DNA of 11,506 nt from JANOQP01 sp044227705 (GTDB taxonomy: Bacteria; Bacteroidota; Bacteroidia; Chitinophagales; Saprospiraceae), in assembly GCA_044227705.1 (NCBI GenBank), contig JBGAWE010000151.1:1-11506 (forward strand). The letters run 5' to 3'. The notes beneath the pieces are model-generated. The model had not been told where the DNA came from. It saw only the letters and a list, made by a program, of their open reading frames with translations, and searched no databases. The translations under genes were made by a program, and so were the position numbers. This document shows positions 8,301 to 11,506 of the stretch, piece after piece (position 1 is the stretch's first letter; every line of letters starts with the position of its first letter).

Positions 8301-8683
8301 TGCTGTGTGGCGACCATCACGGTCACGCCTGCAGCCAACGGCTGCAACGGCACGCCCATCACGTTCACCATCACGGTAAACCCGTCGCCGACCGCCTTTG
8401 CGATGACCGGCACGGGGGCCTACTGCGCGGGCAGCTACACGACGCTCGGCCTCGCCGGTTCGCAAGTCGGGGTGAACTACCAGCTCCGCTTCAACGGCAC
8501 CAACACCGGCACGCCGGTCGCCGGGACGGGCGCGGCGTTCACCTTCCCGAACGTCACGGCGATTGGGACGTACACGGTCGTCGCCACCTTCGTGGCGGGC
8601 GGTTGCTCGGCGGTCATGCCGGGCAGCATCGCCACCTCGACCTTTGTCTGCGGGGCGAACATCACCGACCCGTGCGTCTGTAA
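2..8683 (+). CDS. Giant multi-domain surface/adhesin-like protein, upstream part (5' partial; frameshifted near 8306)
   Basis: The frame is open from the window's left edge with no start to defend. A GTG at base 20 could be called as a start, but six in-frame codons precede it and the sequence there already aligns with the inside of the second beta-helix module, so the true start lies upstream. Genuine coding runs to the CTG at 8303-8305 (2,768 codons). The rest of the frame, to TAA at 8681-8683, is out of phase and turns into His/Arg-rich nonsense. Domains in order: beta-helix, Ig-like spacer, beta-helix, Ig-like unit, five 90-residue PKD-like repeats, SprB-like unit plus linker, then seven more repeats. 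The protein is rich in Thr, Asn, Gly, Ala and Ser, low in charge, and has no visible catalytic motif or membrane segment. The likely role is an extracellular adhesin or cell-surface filament of a Bacteroidota cell, exported by the type IX system. That role is inferred from architecture. It forms one gene with the downstream part. Confidence 0.9.
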   Translation, partial: TAAANAVTGNGVSGPVILELQPTYVSTAEPAFPIVLGLSTGCGGPLTATNTVTIRPASGATNLSINGANNGPTVDINAGNWWRIDGRPGGTGTSQLAITNSSLTGMALRLINEASNNIVRYTKLTGVNNTDGLAGNGGGVVYFGTTTGANGNDNNTLDFDDITAGATTPTIGLLSIGTTTTAATYNDNNTVSNCNIYDYFSATVNSTGLNIRDGNTAWSITGNSLYQTATRSITTAAIAHRMMWITPNTASLTPQASGFVITGNYMGGIQPLAGGTAYTVGSTTTAVLYGMDLSVGLGTATSVQNNTIQNIAFTTTSTASPMFAAISAVNGNVNVGTVTGNTIGHPTTLASISITNTTSSTGTSFGIRFAGGTNSVYAANNNTIAGIAVNGSATILSNFQAISSIGGSSTNLTINNNTIGSTTVANSLILTTSGTGTGSITGISVTSGPTVSTINGNTIANLTNNSTATATAQTRGIVVSIGATTITNNIVRNLSNACTYTSTSFGILGISMTSTTTPCVVSGNTIHSLVLNGASTTALTQNTGINWSGPTTGTNVCAKNFIHSFDITAAASGAFMTGIDFGSGVANFQNNMIRLGVKPDGTDMTTACTVRGISINASTNGSNIWHNSFYIGGANVPVSTSPSYPFNRSIGTGTLDVRDNIFVNARSNATTGGIHYTVKLAAGTTVFPTFGFNDYQYTGTGGIFANNGTTDFPTYTSTWLAAGDAGSIVGNPQFIAPLGSAATVDLHIHATNPTVIEGAGTNIASVTDDYDGQTRASFTPVDMGADAGNFVANDISAPAISYTALGAVCGTGNITLTPVTISDASGVPTTGALVPRIYYRKGAAGTWFSQPGTLTSGTGNSGTWSFTALAADMGGLANGDIVQYYIIAQDAATPFNIGSNPGGVVAVNVNNVTTHPASPNQAAVQGILNGTYTVGAGGDFATVTLAVTALNNSCVSGPVTFSLIDDTYGTETYPLILNPVTGSSSTNRVTFKPAAGKNPVLTGSSTTGLINLGGADFVTIDGSNGTGVNTLCPLSQSSRNLSIINTATNSGAAGIYVSTTAGGNSAQNVTIKNCVIQSGTGTVQTTYGIFVGGPTAASAGADNDNLTIENNDISRALVGIQVIGTSLATNNDNLNISLNSIGSNTVANYVAFQGMNINYSQGATIEANKIFNISSATYFTNSGNSGIEVGTTMANTKILKNEISNVIMTASPSSGWGAWGINVNTSTANDNILIANNFISGVYTVCYSTASTTFNAFGIRLTGGTNYKIYHNSILMNDAVTLGPNPGMSANVLVTSSAVTADFKDNILVNSTNFAISGSFAHNIYIVSGVVGLSNYNDFGGVGSTTTTRTIGYDGTANRLTLAAWQTATTLDPNSLNVTPTFNSAAYPFDLHLTSATVNNALLCAGTPQALVPLDIDCQTRSLTAPSIGADEKASSFAVTIAETDNSGAANNDGIICAGASATLTANPTGNSGTPTYSWVPGPLTGSPQTVSPTTTTTYSLTATDAGCTATAATTVTVATPGAVDAVSNVTYCAGATTAAVTFSSTPAGGTFSWTNDTPGIGLAASGTGNLPSFIATNTGTTDLVATITVNTTTNGCPGTPTTFTITVKPTPTVNAVSNQTVCNGAATTAVTFGSNIAGATFSWTNSAPSIGLAASGTGTGIASFTAVNTGNTPVVATISVTASFNGCTGAAMTFTITVNPTPTVGAVSNQTLCAGATTTAVNFVGNVTGETYAWTNSNPAIGLAASGSDNIAAFTATNGTTSPISGTITVTPSANGCTGAPITFTITVNPSVSLAAVSNQTLCNGAASTAVSFVTTPAGGSVSWTNSNTAIGLAASGTGNIASFTATNAGSAPISATITATPSANGCTGAPITFTITVNPTPTVNAVSNQTLCAGSSTAAVTFSGPVSGTTFSWTNNQPSIGLSASGTGNIAAFTAANSGTSPVVATISVTPTANGCAGTPSTFTITVNPTPTVNQTIGEPTTCVSTDGSISLTVTGGTTFSYNWAGPGTVQGQQNQSNLGVGAYAVTVTNTATGCTTVKNFALNGPGGCSICPGLGSLTSVPAASSCLGTSVAFTAGGLTNMGITYGIIFKYSTSALGDPYTGGTTFATVANGGLTGGGTTASASTTLPAAGAYFVYAILTPTPIDPACRPSQLVNHTVNPIPTVATVSDQTLCNGATTTAVTFSGTPAGVAFSWTNSNPAIGLAASGTGNIAAFTATNSTNAPISGTITVTPSANGCTGAPITFTITVNPTPTVAAVSNQTLCNGAATAAVNFVGNVTGQAFNWTNSQPSIGLAASGSGDIASFTATNTGTTPVVATITVTPSANGCNGTPITFTITVNPTPTVNAVANQTVCNGASTTAVNFSGSVAGTTFSWTNSNPTIGLGASGTGSIAAFTAINTTNAPLTATITVTPSANGCTGNPITFTITINPTPTVAAVSNQTVCNGAATAAVNFVGTVSGQTFNWTNNTPNIGLAASGSGNIASFTAVNAGTTPVTATITVTPSGSGCNGTPITFTITVNPTPTVNAVANQTLCAGASTTAVNFTGAVSGTTFNWTNSNTSIGLAASGAGNIASFTALNATGTAQVATITVTPSANGCSGNPITFTITVNPNPTVNAVSNQTVCNGSSTAAVTFSGNVAGATYSWTNNNTSIGLAASGTGNIPSFTAINTGLAPVTATITVTPSAAGCTTAPITFTITVNPTPTVNAVASQSLCAGSTTTAVNFTGNAVAGVVYNWVNNTPAIGLAASGSGNIAAFTATNATPNVLCGDHHGHACSQRLQRHAHHVHHHGKPVADRLCDDRHGGLLRGQLHDARPRRFASRGELPAPLQRHQHRHAGRRDGRGVHLPERHGDWDVHGRRHLRGGRLLGGHAGQHRHLDLCLRGEHHRPVRL
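2366..2782 (+). other. Ig/FN3-like spacer domain between the beta-helix modules
   Basis: This unit of about 139 residues starts NFVANDISAPAISYTALG and contains TISDASGVPTTG, PRIYYRKGAAGTW and GDIVQYYIIAQD. The 'D.SAP.ISYT.L...C' opening followed by 'R.YY+K' and 'YYI.AQD' strands matches a beta-sandwich spacer that commonly follows beta-helix modules in large Bacteroidota surface proteins. No binding function can be read from the sequence. Confidence 0.65.
2783..4300 (+). other. Parallel beta-helix module 2
   Basis: This module of about 506 residues begins NGTYTVGAGGDFATVTLAV, the 'GTYTIG..gDy.TL..A' entry typical of these helices, followed by a VTFKPAAGKNPVL strand and DFVTIDGSN. Asn-rich coils follow: NVTIKNCVIQSG, LTIENNDISRAL, LNISLNSIGSN, TIEANKIFNIS, TKILKNEISNVI, ILIANNFISGV, YKIYHNSILMND and FKDNILVNSTN. 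It closes with FDLHLTS, PLDIDCQTRSL and PSIGADEKA, the canonical cap. It is a shorter paralogue of module 1 (about 506 against at least 788 residues), consistent with an old internal duplication followed by loss or gain of coils. Confidence 0.82.
4301..4570 (+). other. Ig/PKD-like unit preceding array A
   Basis: The unit reads VTIAETDNSGAANNDGIIC, then GASATLTANPTG, PTYSWVPG, TTTTTYSLTATDAGC and TTVTVATPGA. The 'C.G.s.tLtA....ptYsW.p' and 'TttYtlTvTd..GCta..t.tVtV' pattern is a well-known Ig-like unit of Bacteroidota secreted proteins. It differs from the 90-residue repeats that follow directly in frame: it lacks the WTN and IGLAASG signatures. Confidence 0.7.
4571..5923 (+). repeat. Tandem array A: five 90-residue PKD-like repeats
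   Basis: Repeats start at 4571, 4841, 5114, 5384 and 5654. All are exactly 270 bp except the second (273 bp, one extra codon in its GTGTGIAS segment). Each carries the order VxAVSNQTxC, AVxF, WTN, IGLAASG, a short IAxFTA strand, ATITVTP or similar, NGC, and FTITVNPTPT. Using repeat 5 as a ruler, Cys10, Trp31 and Cys74 are present in every copy, suggesting one disulfide per domain after export. These are Bacteroidota PKD-like (Ig-fold) domains, probably acting as a rigid stalk. The repeats are also clearly recognisable at the DNA level. Confidence 0.92.
5924..6154 (+). other. SprB-like repeat unit
   Basis: This single unit of 77 residues has the order GEPTTCVSTDGSISLTVTGG, then TFSYNWAGPG, NLGVGAYAVTVTNTATGC and FALNGPGGC. 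The 'C...dGsI.ltvtGGt..YsY.W' and 'L..G.Y.VtVTn..tGC' layout matches the SprB-repeat family, named after the Flavobacterium gliding adhesin SprB. Only one copy is present and it lies between the two 90-residue arrays. Finding it does not by itself show gliding motility; the family is widespread in Bacteroidota adhesins. Confidence 0.7.
6155..6499 (+). other. Ig-like linker domain between arrays
   Basis: This unit of 115 residues begins SICPGLGSLTSVPAASSCLG, has a TSVAFTAGGL strand, ITYGIIFKYSTSALGDPYTGG, and TLPAAGAYFVYAILTPTPID, and ends ACRPSQLVNHTVNPIPT. The last residues copy the FTITVNPTPT exit of the 90-residue repeats, so it is spliced cleanly into array phase. The fold looks like an Ig-type beta-sandwich with Cys. 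I do not recognise a more specific family. Confidence 0.55.
6500..8393 (+). repeat. Tandem array B: seven 90-residue PKD-like repeats
   Basis: Repeats start at 6500, 6770, 7040, 7310, 7580, 7850 and 8120. The first six are exactly 270 bp. The last is 274 bp (one extra codon plus the frameshift base). Cys10, Trp31 and Cys74 are kept in all seven. Counting the whole protein, these are repeats 6 to 12. Repeats 6, 8, 10 and 7, 9 form two alternating subfamilies: 7 and 9 share VAAVSNQT, ATAAVNFVG, FNWTN, GSG and GCNGTP and differ at 13 of 90 residues by hand count, while 8 and 10 share VNAVANQT, STTAVNF, GTTF and GNPITF. The domain type and stalk role are as for array A. Confidence 0.92.
8303..8310 (+). 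other. Frameshift site (+1 base) in PKD-like repeat 12
   Basis: The frame of the first 2,768 codons ends with CTG 8303-8305, then T 8306, and the homologous continuation starts at GTG 8307. Repeat 12 spans 274 bases (8120-8393): 270, plus one extra codon seen in its GNAVAG segment, plus one unpaired base. Removing one base gives N-ATPNVL-VATI, the same spacing as N-TGTTPV-VATI in repeat 7. The site contains (TG)3 at 8304-8309, so loss of one TG from an original (TG)4 would be an alternative cause. No homopolymer or classical X-XXY-YYZ slippery heptamer is present. It could be a sequencing or assembly error or a genuine mutation. Confidence 0.9.
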
Positions 8684-11506
8684 GAATAACGCGACGACGC
8701 TCGACAACGGACAGTTCGGCGAGACCATCACGGTCAACGCCCCGAATGGCCAGACTTGGACGGTGACCGCCATCAATGGCCTCTACTCGGCGGCCTCGGC
8801 TGGCCCGCCCGCTGCGCCGACCGCCATCCCGCTCGGCACGCTGCTGACCCCGACGGGCGCGAACAGCTACACGCTCACCGGCATCCACGTCGATGCGCTC
8901 GGCTACACGGTCACGGTGACGAACCAGGCGGGCGTTTCGCTTTCCGTCGGCAACTCCTGCGCGTACCCGAACCCGGCCATCACTGCTCCGTTCGGTGACA
9001 TCTTCTGCCTCGGCACGCCGAACACTACGCTGACTGGCACCCCGGGCGACGCAAGCATCGTCTCGCAAACCTTTATGGTCGATGGCAACGTGGTGACGAC
9101 GTTCAACCCGGCCACCCTCGGCCTCGGCTCGCACACCATCAAGTACACGGTCGATGGCGGCGTTCCGAAAGCGAACGGTGCGACCGACCCGGGCTGTGTT
9201 CAGTCCGTCTCGAAAATCATCCAAATCGTCTCGACCCCGGCGGCCATCGTCTGCAACGACGACGTGCAGGTCTCGCTCGACGAGGACTGCTCAGTGCCGG
9301 TCACGCCGGACATGATCTTGGAAGGCGACGCGCCCTGCTACGACGACTACCAGGTGATCCTCACCCTGCCAAACGGCACGGTCATCCCGAACGCGACGGT
9401 CAACTATTCGCACGTCGGCAAGGTCATCACGGCCACCATCAAGCACATCCCGTCGGGCAACACCTGCTGGGGCCACATCTCGGTCGAGGACAAGCTCAAG
9501 CCCATCTGCAACGTCACCGACCTGAAGCTCTGGTGCGTCAACATCCCCGACTACAGCTCGGCTACGCTGACCGCGCTGGGCATCGCCGGTGCCACGCCGA
9601 CGATTGTGGAAAACTGCTCCTCCGTCACCCTCAACCAGTTGACGCTCTTCACCGACCTGGACTGCGACGGCGTGGTGGGCAACCTCGCGGGCCGCAACGA
9701 GACTCCGGCCAACCAAGAGGAGGGCGTTGGATTCGTGAAAGGCACTTATGACAAGACGACGAAAAAACTGACTTTCACCATCACCTGGAGCGGCCTGACT
9801 GGCGGCCTCACAGCGGCGCACTTGCACAACGGCGCTGCGGGCGTGGCTGGCCCTATTCTTATAGACCTCAACCTGCCGACCGGGCAGGTCAGCGGCTCGG
9901 CGACACGGACATACACACTCTCGCAGGCGCAGGAGAACCTCCTTCTTGCGGGCAACATTTACGCGAACATCCACACGGCGAAATACGCGGCAGGCGAAAT
10001 CCGGGGCCAGCTCTTCTTCGACATGAGCGCCTATGCCAAGCGGCAATGGGTGGCCACCGACCAGAGCGGCAACATCGGCAAGTGCGATCAGTACATCTAC
10101 TTCCAGCGCGCCCACCTCGCTGACGTGAAGTACCCGTCCGACGCGACGCTCGATTGCTCCAATGCTAACACCGACCCGTCGGGCGCTGGCTCGCCTTACA
10201 TCACCAAGTTCGGCCAGAACTGGCCGCTCTACGGTGGTTCGTCGTGCGAGATCAACATGGCATACACCGACGTGCTGCTGCCCGTCTGCACGGGTTCCTA
10301 CAAACTTATCCGCACTTGGACGGTCTACGACTGGTGCGCCCCGACGGTGGCAGGGACCAACCCCGCCAATTATGTCCAAGCCATCAAAGTCCACGACGGC
10401 GACGGCCCGGTCATCTCGGATTGCCCGGCGAACTTCACTGTTTCGGTCGACCCGTATGCCTGCACCCGCAACCTCGATTTGCCGGTGCTGCACGTTGCCG
10501 ACAACTGCAGCCTCGTCTCGGAGGCATGGGCGGTGTTCATCAACCCCATCACCCAGCAGGGCGGCTCGGTCACCGCGACCATCACGCTCGACCCGGACTG
10601 GACGGGCAAGTACCTCGTCGATTTCGGCACGCTCAACGGTTTGCCGATTGGCACTTACCCGATTACTTTCTATGTGAAGGATGATTGTGGTAACGAGACC
10701 TCCTGCTCGGTCAACATCACCGTCCAAGACCTCGTCCCGCCGACCGCCATCTGTCAGGAGTACACGCAAGTGGCCATCGGTGCCGGTTCGGTCGACAACT
10801 TCACCTGCCCCGGCGAGAATGGCCCGAACGGCCCGCTGGTCGACCAGCCCGGCTATGCCGAGGTCCCGGCCTCCGCGTTCGACGCAGGTTCGTTCGACAA
10901 GTGCAACAATGTCTGGTTCAAGGTCCGCCGCATGAACGGCGGTAGCTGCACCGGCACCCAATTCGACGATTTGACCCGCTTCTGCTGCTCTGACATTAAT
11001 CAGGAATGGACGGTCGTCTTCCGCGTCTACGACGTCGATCCCGGTGTCGGCCAGGTCTCTGAAGATGCCTTCCCCGGCCACTGGAACGACTGCATGGTGA
11101 CGGTACTCGTCGAGGACAAACTCAAGCCGACCTGCTCGGCACCGGCCAACAAGACCGTCAACTGCGACGAGTACGACCCGCTCAACTGGTACGGTGCCCT
11201 CTCGTTCTCCGACAACTGCGGCATCAAGAACATCGACACTGCCATCACATATGTGCCGAACCAAGTCACCTTCGAGCAGTGCAACTACGGCCAGGTCCGC
11301 CGCAGTTTCACCGTCTTCGACTGCGCCAACAACAGCAGCCGCTGCACGCAGACCATCACGGTCAACTACAAGGAGCAGTACCGCGTCTACTTCCCCGACG
11401 ACAAGAACTTCACCGTCTGCAACACGCCCGGCGCGACCGATGTCCCGCAGATTTTCGGTGAAAACTGCGAACTTATCGGCGTGACGAGCACGGATGAGGA
11501 GTTTAC
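8307..11506 (+). CDS. Giant multi-domain surface/adhesin-like protein, downstream part (continues past window end)
   Basis: From GTG 8307 this frame stays open for 1,066 codons to the right edge. It resumes the interrupted last PKD-like repeat exactly where the upstream frame leaves it (VATITVTP...NGC), so it is the continuation of the same protein and not a separate gene. An automatic caller might start it at ATG 8403, but no convincing ribosome binding site was seen there. Contents in order: end of repeat 12, three Ig-like units, and a Cys-rich series of HYR-like modules, one interrupted by a CHRD domain. Compared with the upstream part it is richer in Cys, Asp and Trp, and its modules are joined by 'VEDKLKP' or 'VQDLVPP' linkers, as in Saprospiraceae-type HYR proteins. 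A C-terminal type IX sorting domain would be expected beyond the window but is not seen. Confidence 0.88.
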   Translation, partial: MATITVTPAANGCNGTPITFTITVNPSPTAFAMTGTGAYCAGSYTTLGLAGSQVGVNYQLRFNGTNTGTPVAGTGAAFTFPNVTAIGTYTVVATFVAGGCSAVMPGSIATSTFVCGANITDPCVCKNNATTLDNGQFGETITVNAPNGQTWTVTAINGLYSAASAGPPAAPTAIPLGTLLTPTGANSYTLTGIHVDALGYTVTVTNQAGVSLSVGNSCAYPNPAITAPFGDIFCLGTPNTTLTGTPGDASIVSQTFMVDGNVVTTFNPATLGLGSHTIKYTVDGGVPKANGATDPGCVQSVSKIIQIVSTPAAIVCNDDVQVSLDEDCSVPVTPDMILEGDAPCYDDYQVILTLPNGTVIPNATVNYSHVGKVITATIKHIPSGNTCWGHISVEDKLKPICNVTDLKLWCVNIPDYSSATLTALGIAGATPTIVENCSSVTLNQLTLFTDLDCDGVVGNLAGRNETPANQEEGVGFVKGTYDKTTKKLTFTITWSGLTGGLTAAHLHNGAAGVAGPILIDLNLPTGQVSGSATRTYTLSQAQENLLLAGNIYANIHTAKYAAGEIRGQLFFDMSAYAKRQWVATDQSGNIGKCDQYIYFQRAHLADVKYPSDATLDCSNANTDPSGAGSPYITKFGQNWPLYGGSSCEINMAYTDVLLPVCTGSYKLIRTWTVYDWCAPTVAGTNPANYVQAIKVHDGDGPVISDCPANFTVSVDPYACTRNLDLPVLHVADNCSLVSEAWAVFINPITQQGGSVTATITLDPDWTGKYLVDFGTLNGLPIGTYPITFYVKDDCGNETSCSVNITVQDLVPPTAICQEYTQVAIGAGSVDNFTCPGENGPNGPLVDQPGYAEVPASAFDAGSFDKCNNVWFKVRRMNGGSCTGTQFDDLTRFCCSDINQEWTVVFRVYDVDPGVGQVSEDAFPGHWNDCMVTVLVEDKLKPTCSAPANKTVNCDEYDPLNWYGALSFSDNCGIKNIDTAITYVPNQVTFEQCNYGQVRRSFTVFDCANNSSRCTQTITVNYKEQYRVYFPDDKNFTVCNTPGATDVPQIFGENCELIGVTSTDEEF
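8394..8651 (+). other. Ig-like domain after the repeat arrays
   Basis: This unit of 86 residues contains MTGTGAYCAGSYTTLGLAGS, then QVGVNYQLRFNGTNTG, PVAGTGAAFTFPNV and GTYTVVATFVAGGC. The 'GvnYqL..nG...g.pv.GtG' and 'GtYtvvAt....GC' pattern is a recurrent Bacteroidota Ig-like unit, usually found in rows; here there is a single copy. It marks the change from the repeat stalk to the Cys-rich region. Confidence 0.65.
8652..8981 (+). other. Cys-containing Saprospiraceae-type beta-sandwich unit (DPCxCKNN type)
   Basis: This unit of 110 residues opens with ITDPCVCKNNATTLDNGQFG, continues ETITVNAPNGQTWTVTAING, LYSAAS, IPLGTLLTP, YTLTGIHVDALGYTVTVTN and ends NSCAYPNPAI. The DPCxCxNNAT opening, the GQTWTVT strand and the CxYPNPxI end resemble a unit I associate with large Saprospiraceae/Lewinella surface proteins. 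The family assignment is from memory of such proteins; its function is unknown. Confidence 0.55.
8982..9239 (+). other. Short Ig-like unit
   Basis: This unit of 86 residues reads TAPFGDIFCLGTPNTTLTG, then QTFMVDGNVVTTFNPATLG, LGSHTIKYTVDGG, DPGCVQSVSKIIQIVSTP. The 'F.vdG...t.FdP..LG.G.htI.YTvdgG......dPGC.q.v...v.V' pattern is a beta-sandwich common in Bacteroidota multi-domain proteins. No specific role can be given. Confidence 0.6.
9240..9506 (+). other. HYR-like Cys module (CNDDVQVSLDEDC type)
   Basis: This unit of 89 residues opens with AAIVCNDDVQVSLDEDCSVP and continues VTPDMILEGDAPCYDDYQV, YSHVGKVITATIKH, SGNTCWGHISVEDKLKPI. The four spaced Cys and the 'CWG.I.VEDKLKP' exit are characteristic of the Cys-rich HYR-related modules seen in Saprospiraceae proteins. 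The same VEDKLKP joint recurs at 11109-11129, marking module borders. Confidence 0.6.
9507..10142 (+). other. HYR-like module split by a CHRD insertion
   Basis: The N-terminal half (9507-9677) reads CNVTDLKLWCVNIPDYSSA, then TPTIVENCSSVTLNQLTLF, TDLDCDGVV. The C-terminal half (10017-10142) reads FDMSAYAKRQWVATDQSGN, CDQYIYFQRAHLADVKYPSD. Together they make an ordinary module: '...NC..v.L......D..C' is normally followed after a short turn by 'd.saY.kR.WtAtDqSGN...C.Q.Iyf.R'. In this gene that turn is occupied by a CHRD domain of about 113 residues. Confidence 0.6.
9678..10016 (+). other. CHRD domain
   Basis: This segment of 113 residues carries the CHRD hallmarks in order: GNLAGRNETPA (the 'l.G..EvPp' strand), LTFTITWSGLTGGLTAAHLH, NGAAGVAGPILIDL, SGSATRTYTLS, LLLAGNIYANIHTAKYAAGE, IRGQL. 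The 'aHiH.gaaG..Gpi' and 'G.iYaNiHTa.y..GEIRGQl' motifs are near-canonical. CHRD was first described in chordin and is common in bacterial secreted proteins; its bacterial ligand is not known to me. Local codon use is less GC-rich than around it: ATA, CGG and three ACA codons occur between about 9864 and 9917. That may indicate a later insertion. Confidence 0.88.
10143..10412 (+). other. HYR-like Cys module
   Basis: This unit of 90 residues opens with ATLDCSNANTDPSGAGSPY and continues GQNWPLYGGSSCEINMAYTD, VLLPVCTGSYKLIRTWTVYD, WCAPTVAG, YVQAIKVHDGDGPV. The 'Y.DV.l..C.gsYKiiRTWTv.DWC' core is a hallmark of Saprospiraceae-type HYR-related modules. It is directly joined to a classical HYR domain downstream. 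Confidence 0.6.
10413..10742 (+). other. HYR (hyalin repeat) domain
   Basis: This unit of 110 residues reads ISDCPANFTVSVDPYACTRN, then LDLPVLHVADNCSLVSEAW, LPIGTYPITFYVKDDCGNET, SCSVNITVQDLVPP. These are the standard HYR features: 'I..CP.n.tv..d...C', 'P...v.DNC', 'lpiGty.v.y.v.DdcGN...C...itVqD..pP'. HYR domains are Ig-like and are generally thought to act in cell adhesion. The segment between the DNC and LPIGTY motifs is longer than usual. Confidence 0.8.
10743..11129 (+). other. Extended HYR-like Cys module
   Basis: This unit of 129 residues reads TAICQEYTQVAIGAGSVDNF, then TCPGENGPNG, AEVPASAFDAGSFDKCNNVW, FKVRRMNGGSC, RFCCSDINQEWTVVFRVYDV, GHWNDCMVTVLVEDKLKP. The 'A.icq..t.v.i...G...v.A..fD.GSfDkC..v.f.vRRm' pattern is typical of Saprospiraceae-type HYR-related proteins. 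The Cys pairs and charged RRM segment separate it from the plain HYR unit upstream. Confidence 0.6.
11130..11506 (+). other. HYR-like module and start of the next (cut by window end)
   Basis: The unit reads TCSAPANKTVNCDEYDPLN, then LSFSDNCGIKNIDTAITY, CNYGQVRRSFTVFDCANNS, CTQTITVNYKEQYRVYFPDD, KNFTVCNTPGATDVPQIFGE, NCELIGVTSTDEEF. A DNC motif, 'G.vrRsFtv.D..nns..C.QtItV' and the 'YrVyFPdd...t.C.t....VP.I.geNCeLI' restart indicate that a further module begins at about 11370 and runs out of the window. The gene therefore continues well beyond 11506. Confidence 0.6.

Noticed and set aside
8300..8312. Programmed ribosomal frameshifting at the frame change
   Set aside because: No slippery heptamer, no internal Shine-Dalgarno-like stimulator and no obvious hairpin directly downstream were seen, and such a mechanism has no precedent I know of in this protein type. 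A sequencing error or mutation is simpler.
4571..8393. CRISPR array or mobile element suggested by regular 270-bp repetition
   Set aside because: The period is a whole number of codons, all copies are translated in one frame, there are no unique spacers between short repeats, and there are no transposase genes or terminal inverted repeats.
8403..8405. ATG 8403 as the start of an independent downstream gene
   Set aside because: The same frame codes for the rest of PKD-like repeat 12 upstream of this ATG, from 8307, so the ATG is internal to one protein.
5213..8413. A 1,066-codon open frame on the minus strand, with others antisense to the gene (for example 9291-11264 and 3233-4177)
   Set aside because: They mirror the sense repeats exactly and are Arg/Asp/Val-rich, as expected when a GC-rich sense gene avoids the codons TTA, CTA and TCA. 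They have no recognisable domains and no plausible start context.
1..11506. Possible RNA genes, promoters, terminators or riboswitches
   Set aside because: The window is coding from end to end; I saw no intergenic gap and no convincing hairpin with a T-run on either strand.

Overview
The whole window appears to lie inside one enormous gene on the + strand. It encodes a secreted, multi-domain, adhesin-like surface protein, and neither end of the gene is present. The reading frame enters at base 2 (base 1 is the end of a split codon) and leaves at base 11504. At least 3,834 codons are visible. A single extra base near 8306 shifts the frame, so the gene is read as two pieces: codons from base 2 to 8305 (then out of frame to a TAA at 8681-8683), and codons from base 8307 to the window end. 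I see no second gene, RNA gene, promoter, terminator, mobile element or CRISPR array, and no non-coding stretch.

The organism is probably a GC-rich member of the Bacteroidota, most likely of the Saprospiraceae/Lewinella type. The evidence is the domain repertoire: parallel beta-helix modules closing in an 'IGADE'-type motif, Ig/PKD-like repeats with the NQTxC...NGC signature, a SprB-like unit, Cys-rich HYR-like modules with 'VEDKLKP' joints, and a CHRD domain. Such proteins are normally exported by Sec and the type IX secretion system. The signal peptide and sorting domain would lie outside this window, so export is inferred.

Layout: beta-helix module 1 (2-2365, its first strand cut off by the window edge); Ig-like spacer (2366-2782); beta-helix module 2 (2783-4300); Ig-like unit (4301-4570); tandem array A of five 90-residue repeats (4571-5923); SprB-like unit and linker (5924-6499); tandem array B of seven 90-residue repeats (6500-8393), the last carrying the frameshift; three Ig-like units (8394-9239); then Cys-rich HYR-like modules to the window end (9240-11504), one of them split by a CHRD domain (9678-10016).

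The architecture reads as a long extracellular stalk (Ig/PKD arrays) with beta-helix and CHRD modules as candidate binding or display surfaces. The most notable points are the frameshift in an otherwise intact giant gene, the strict 270-bp repeat with a two-repeat super-periodicity, and the CHRD domain nested inside another beta-sandwich module. No previously unknown enzymatic or defence system is visible.
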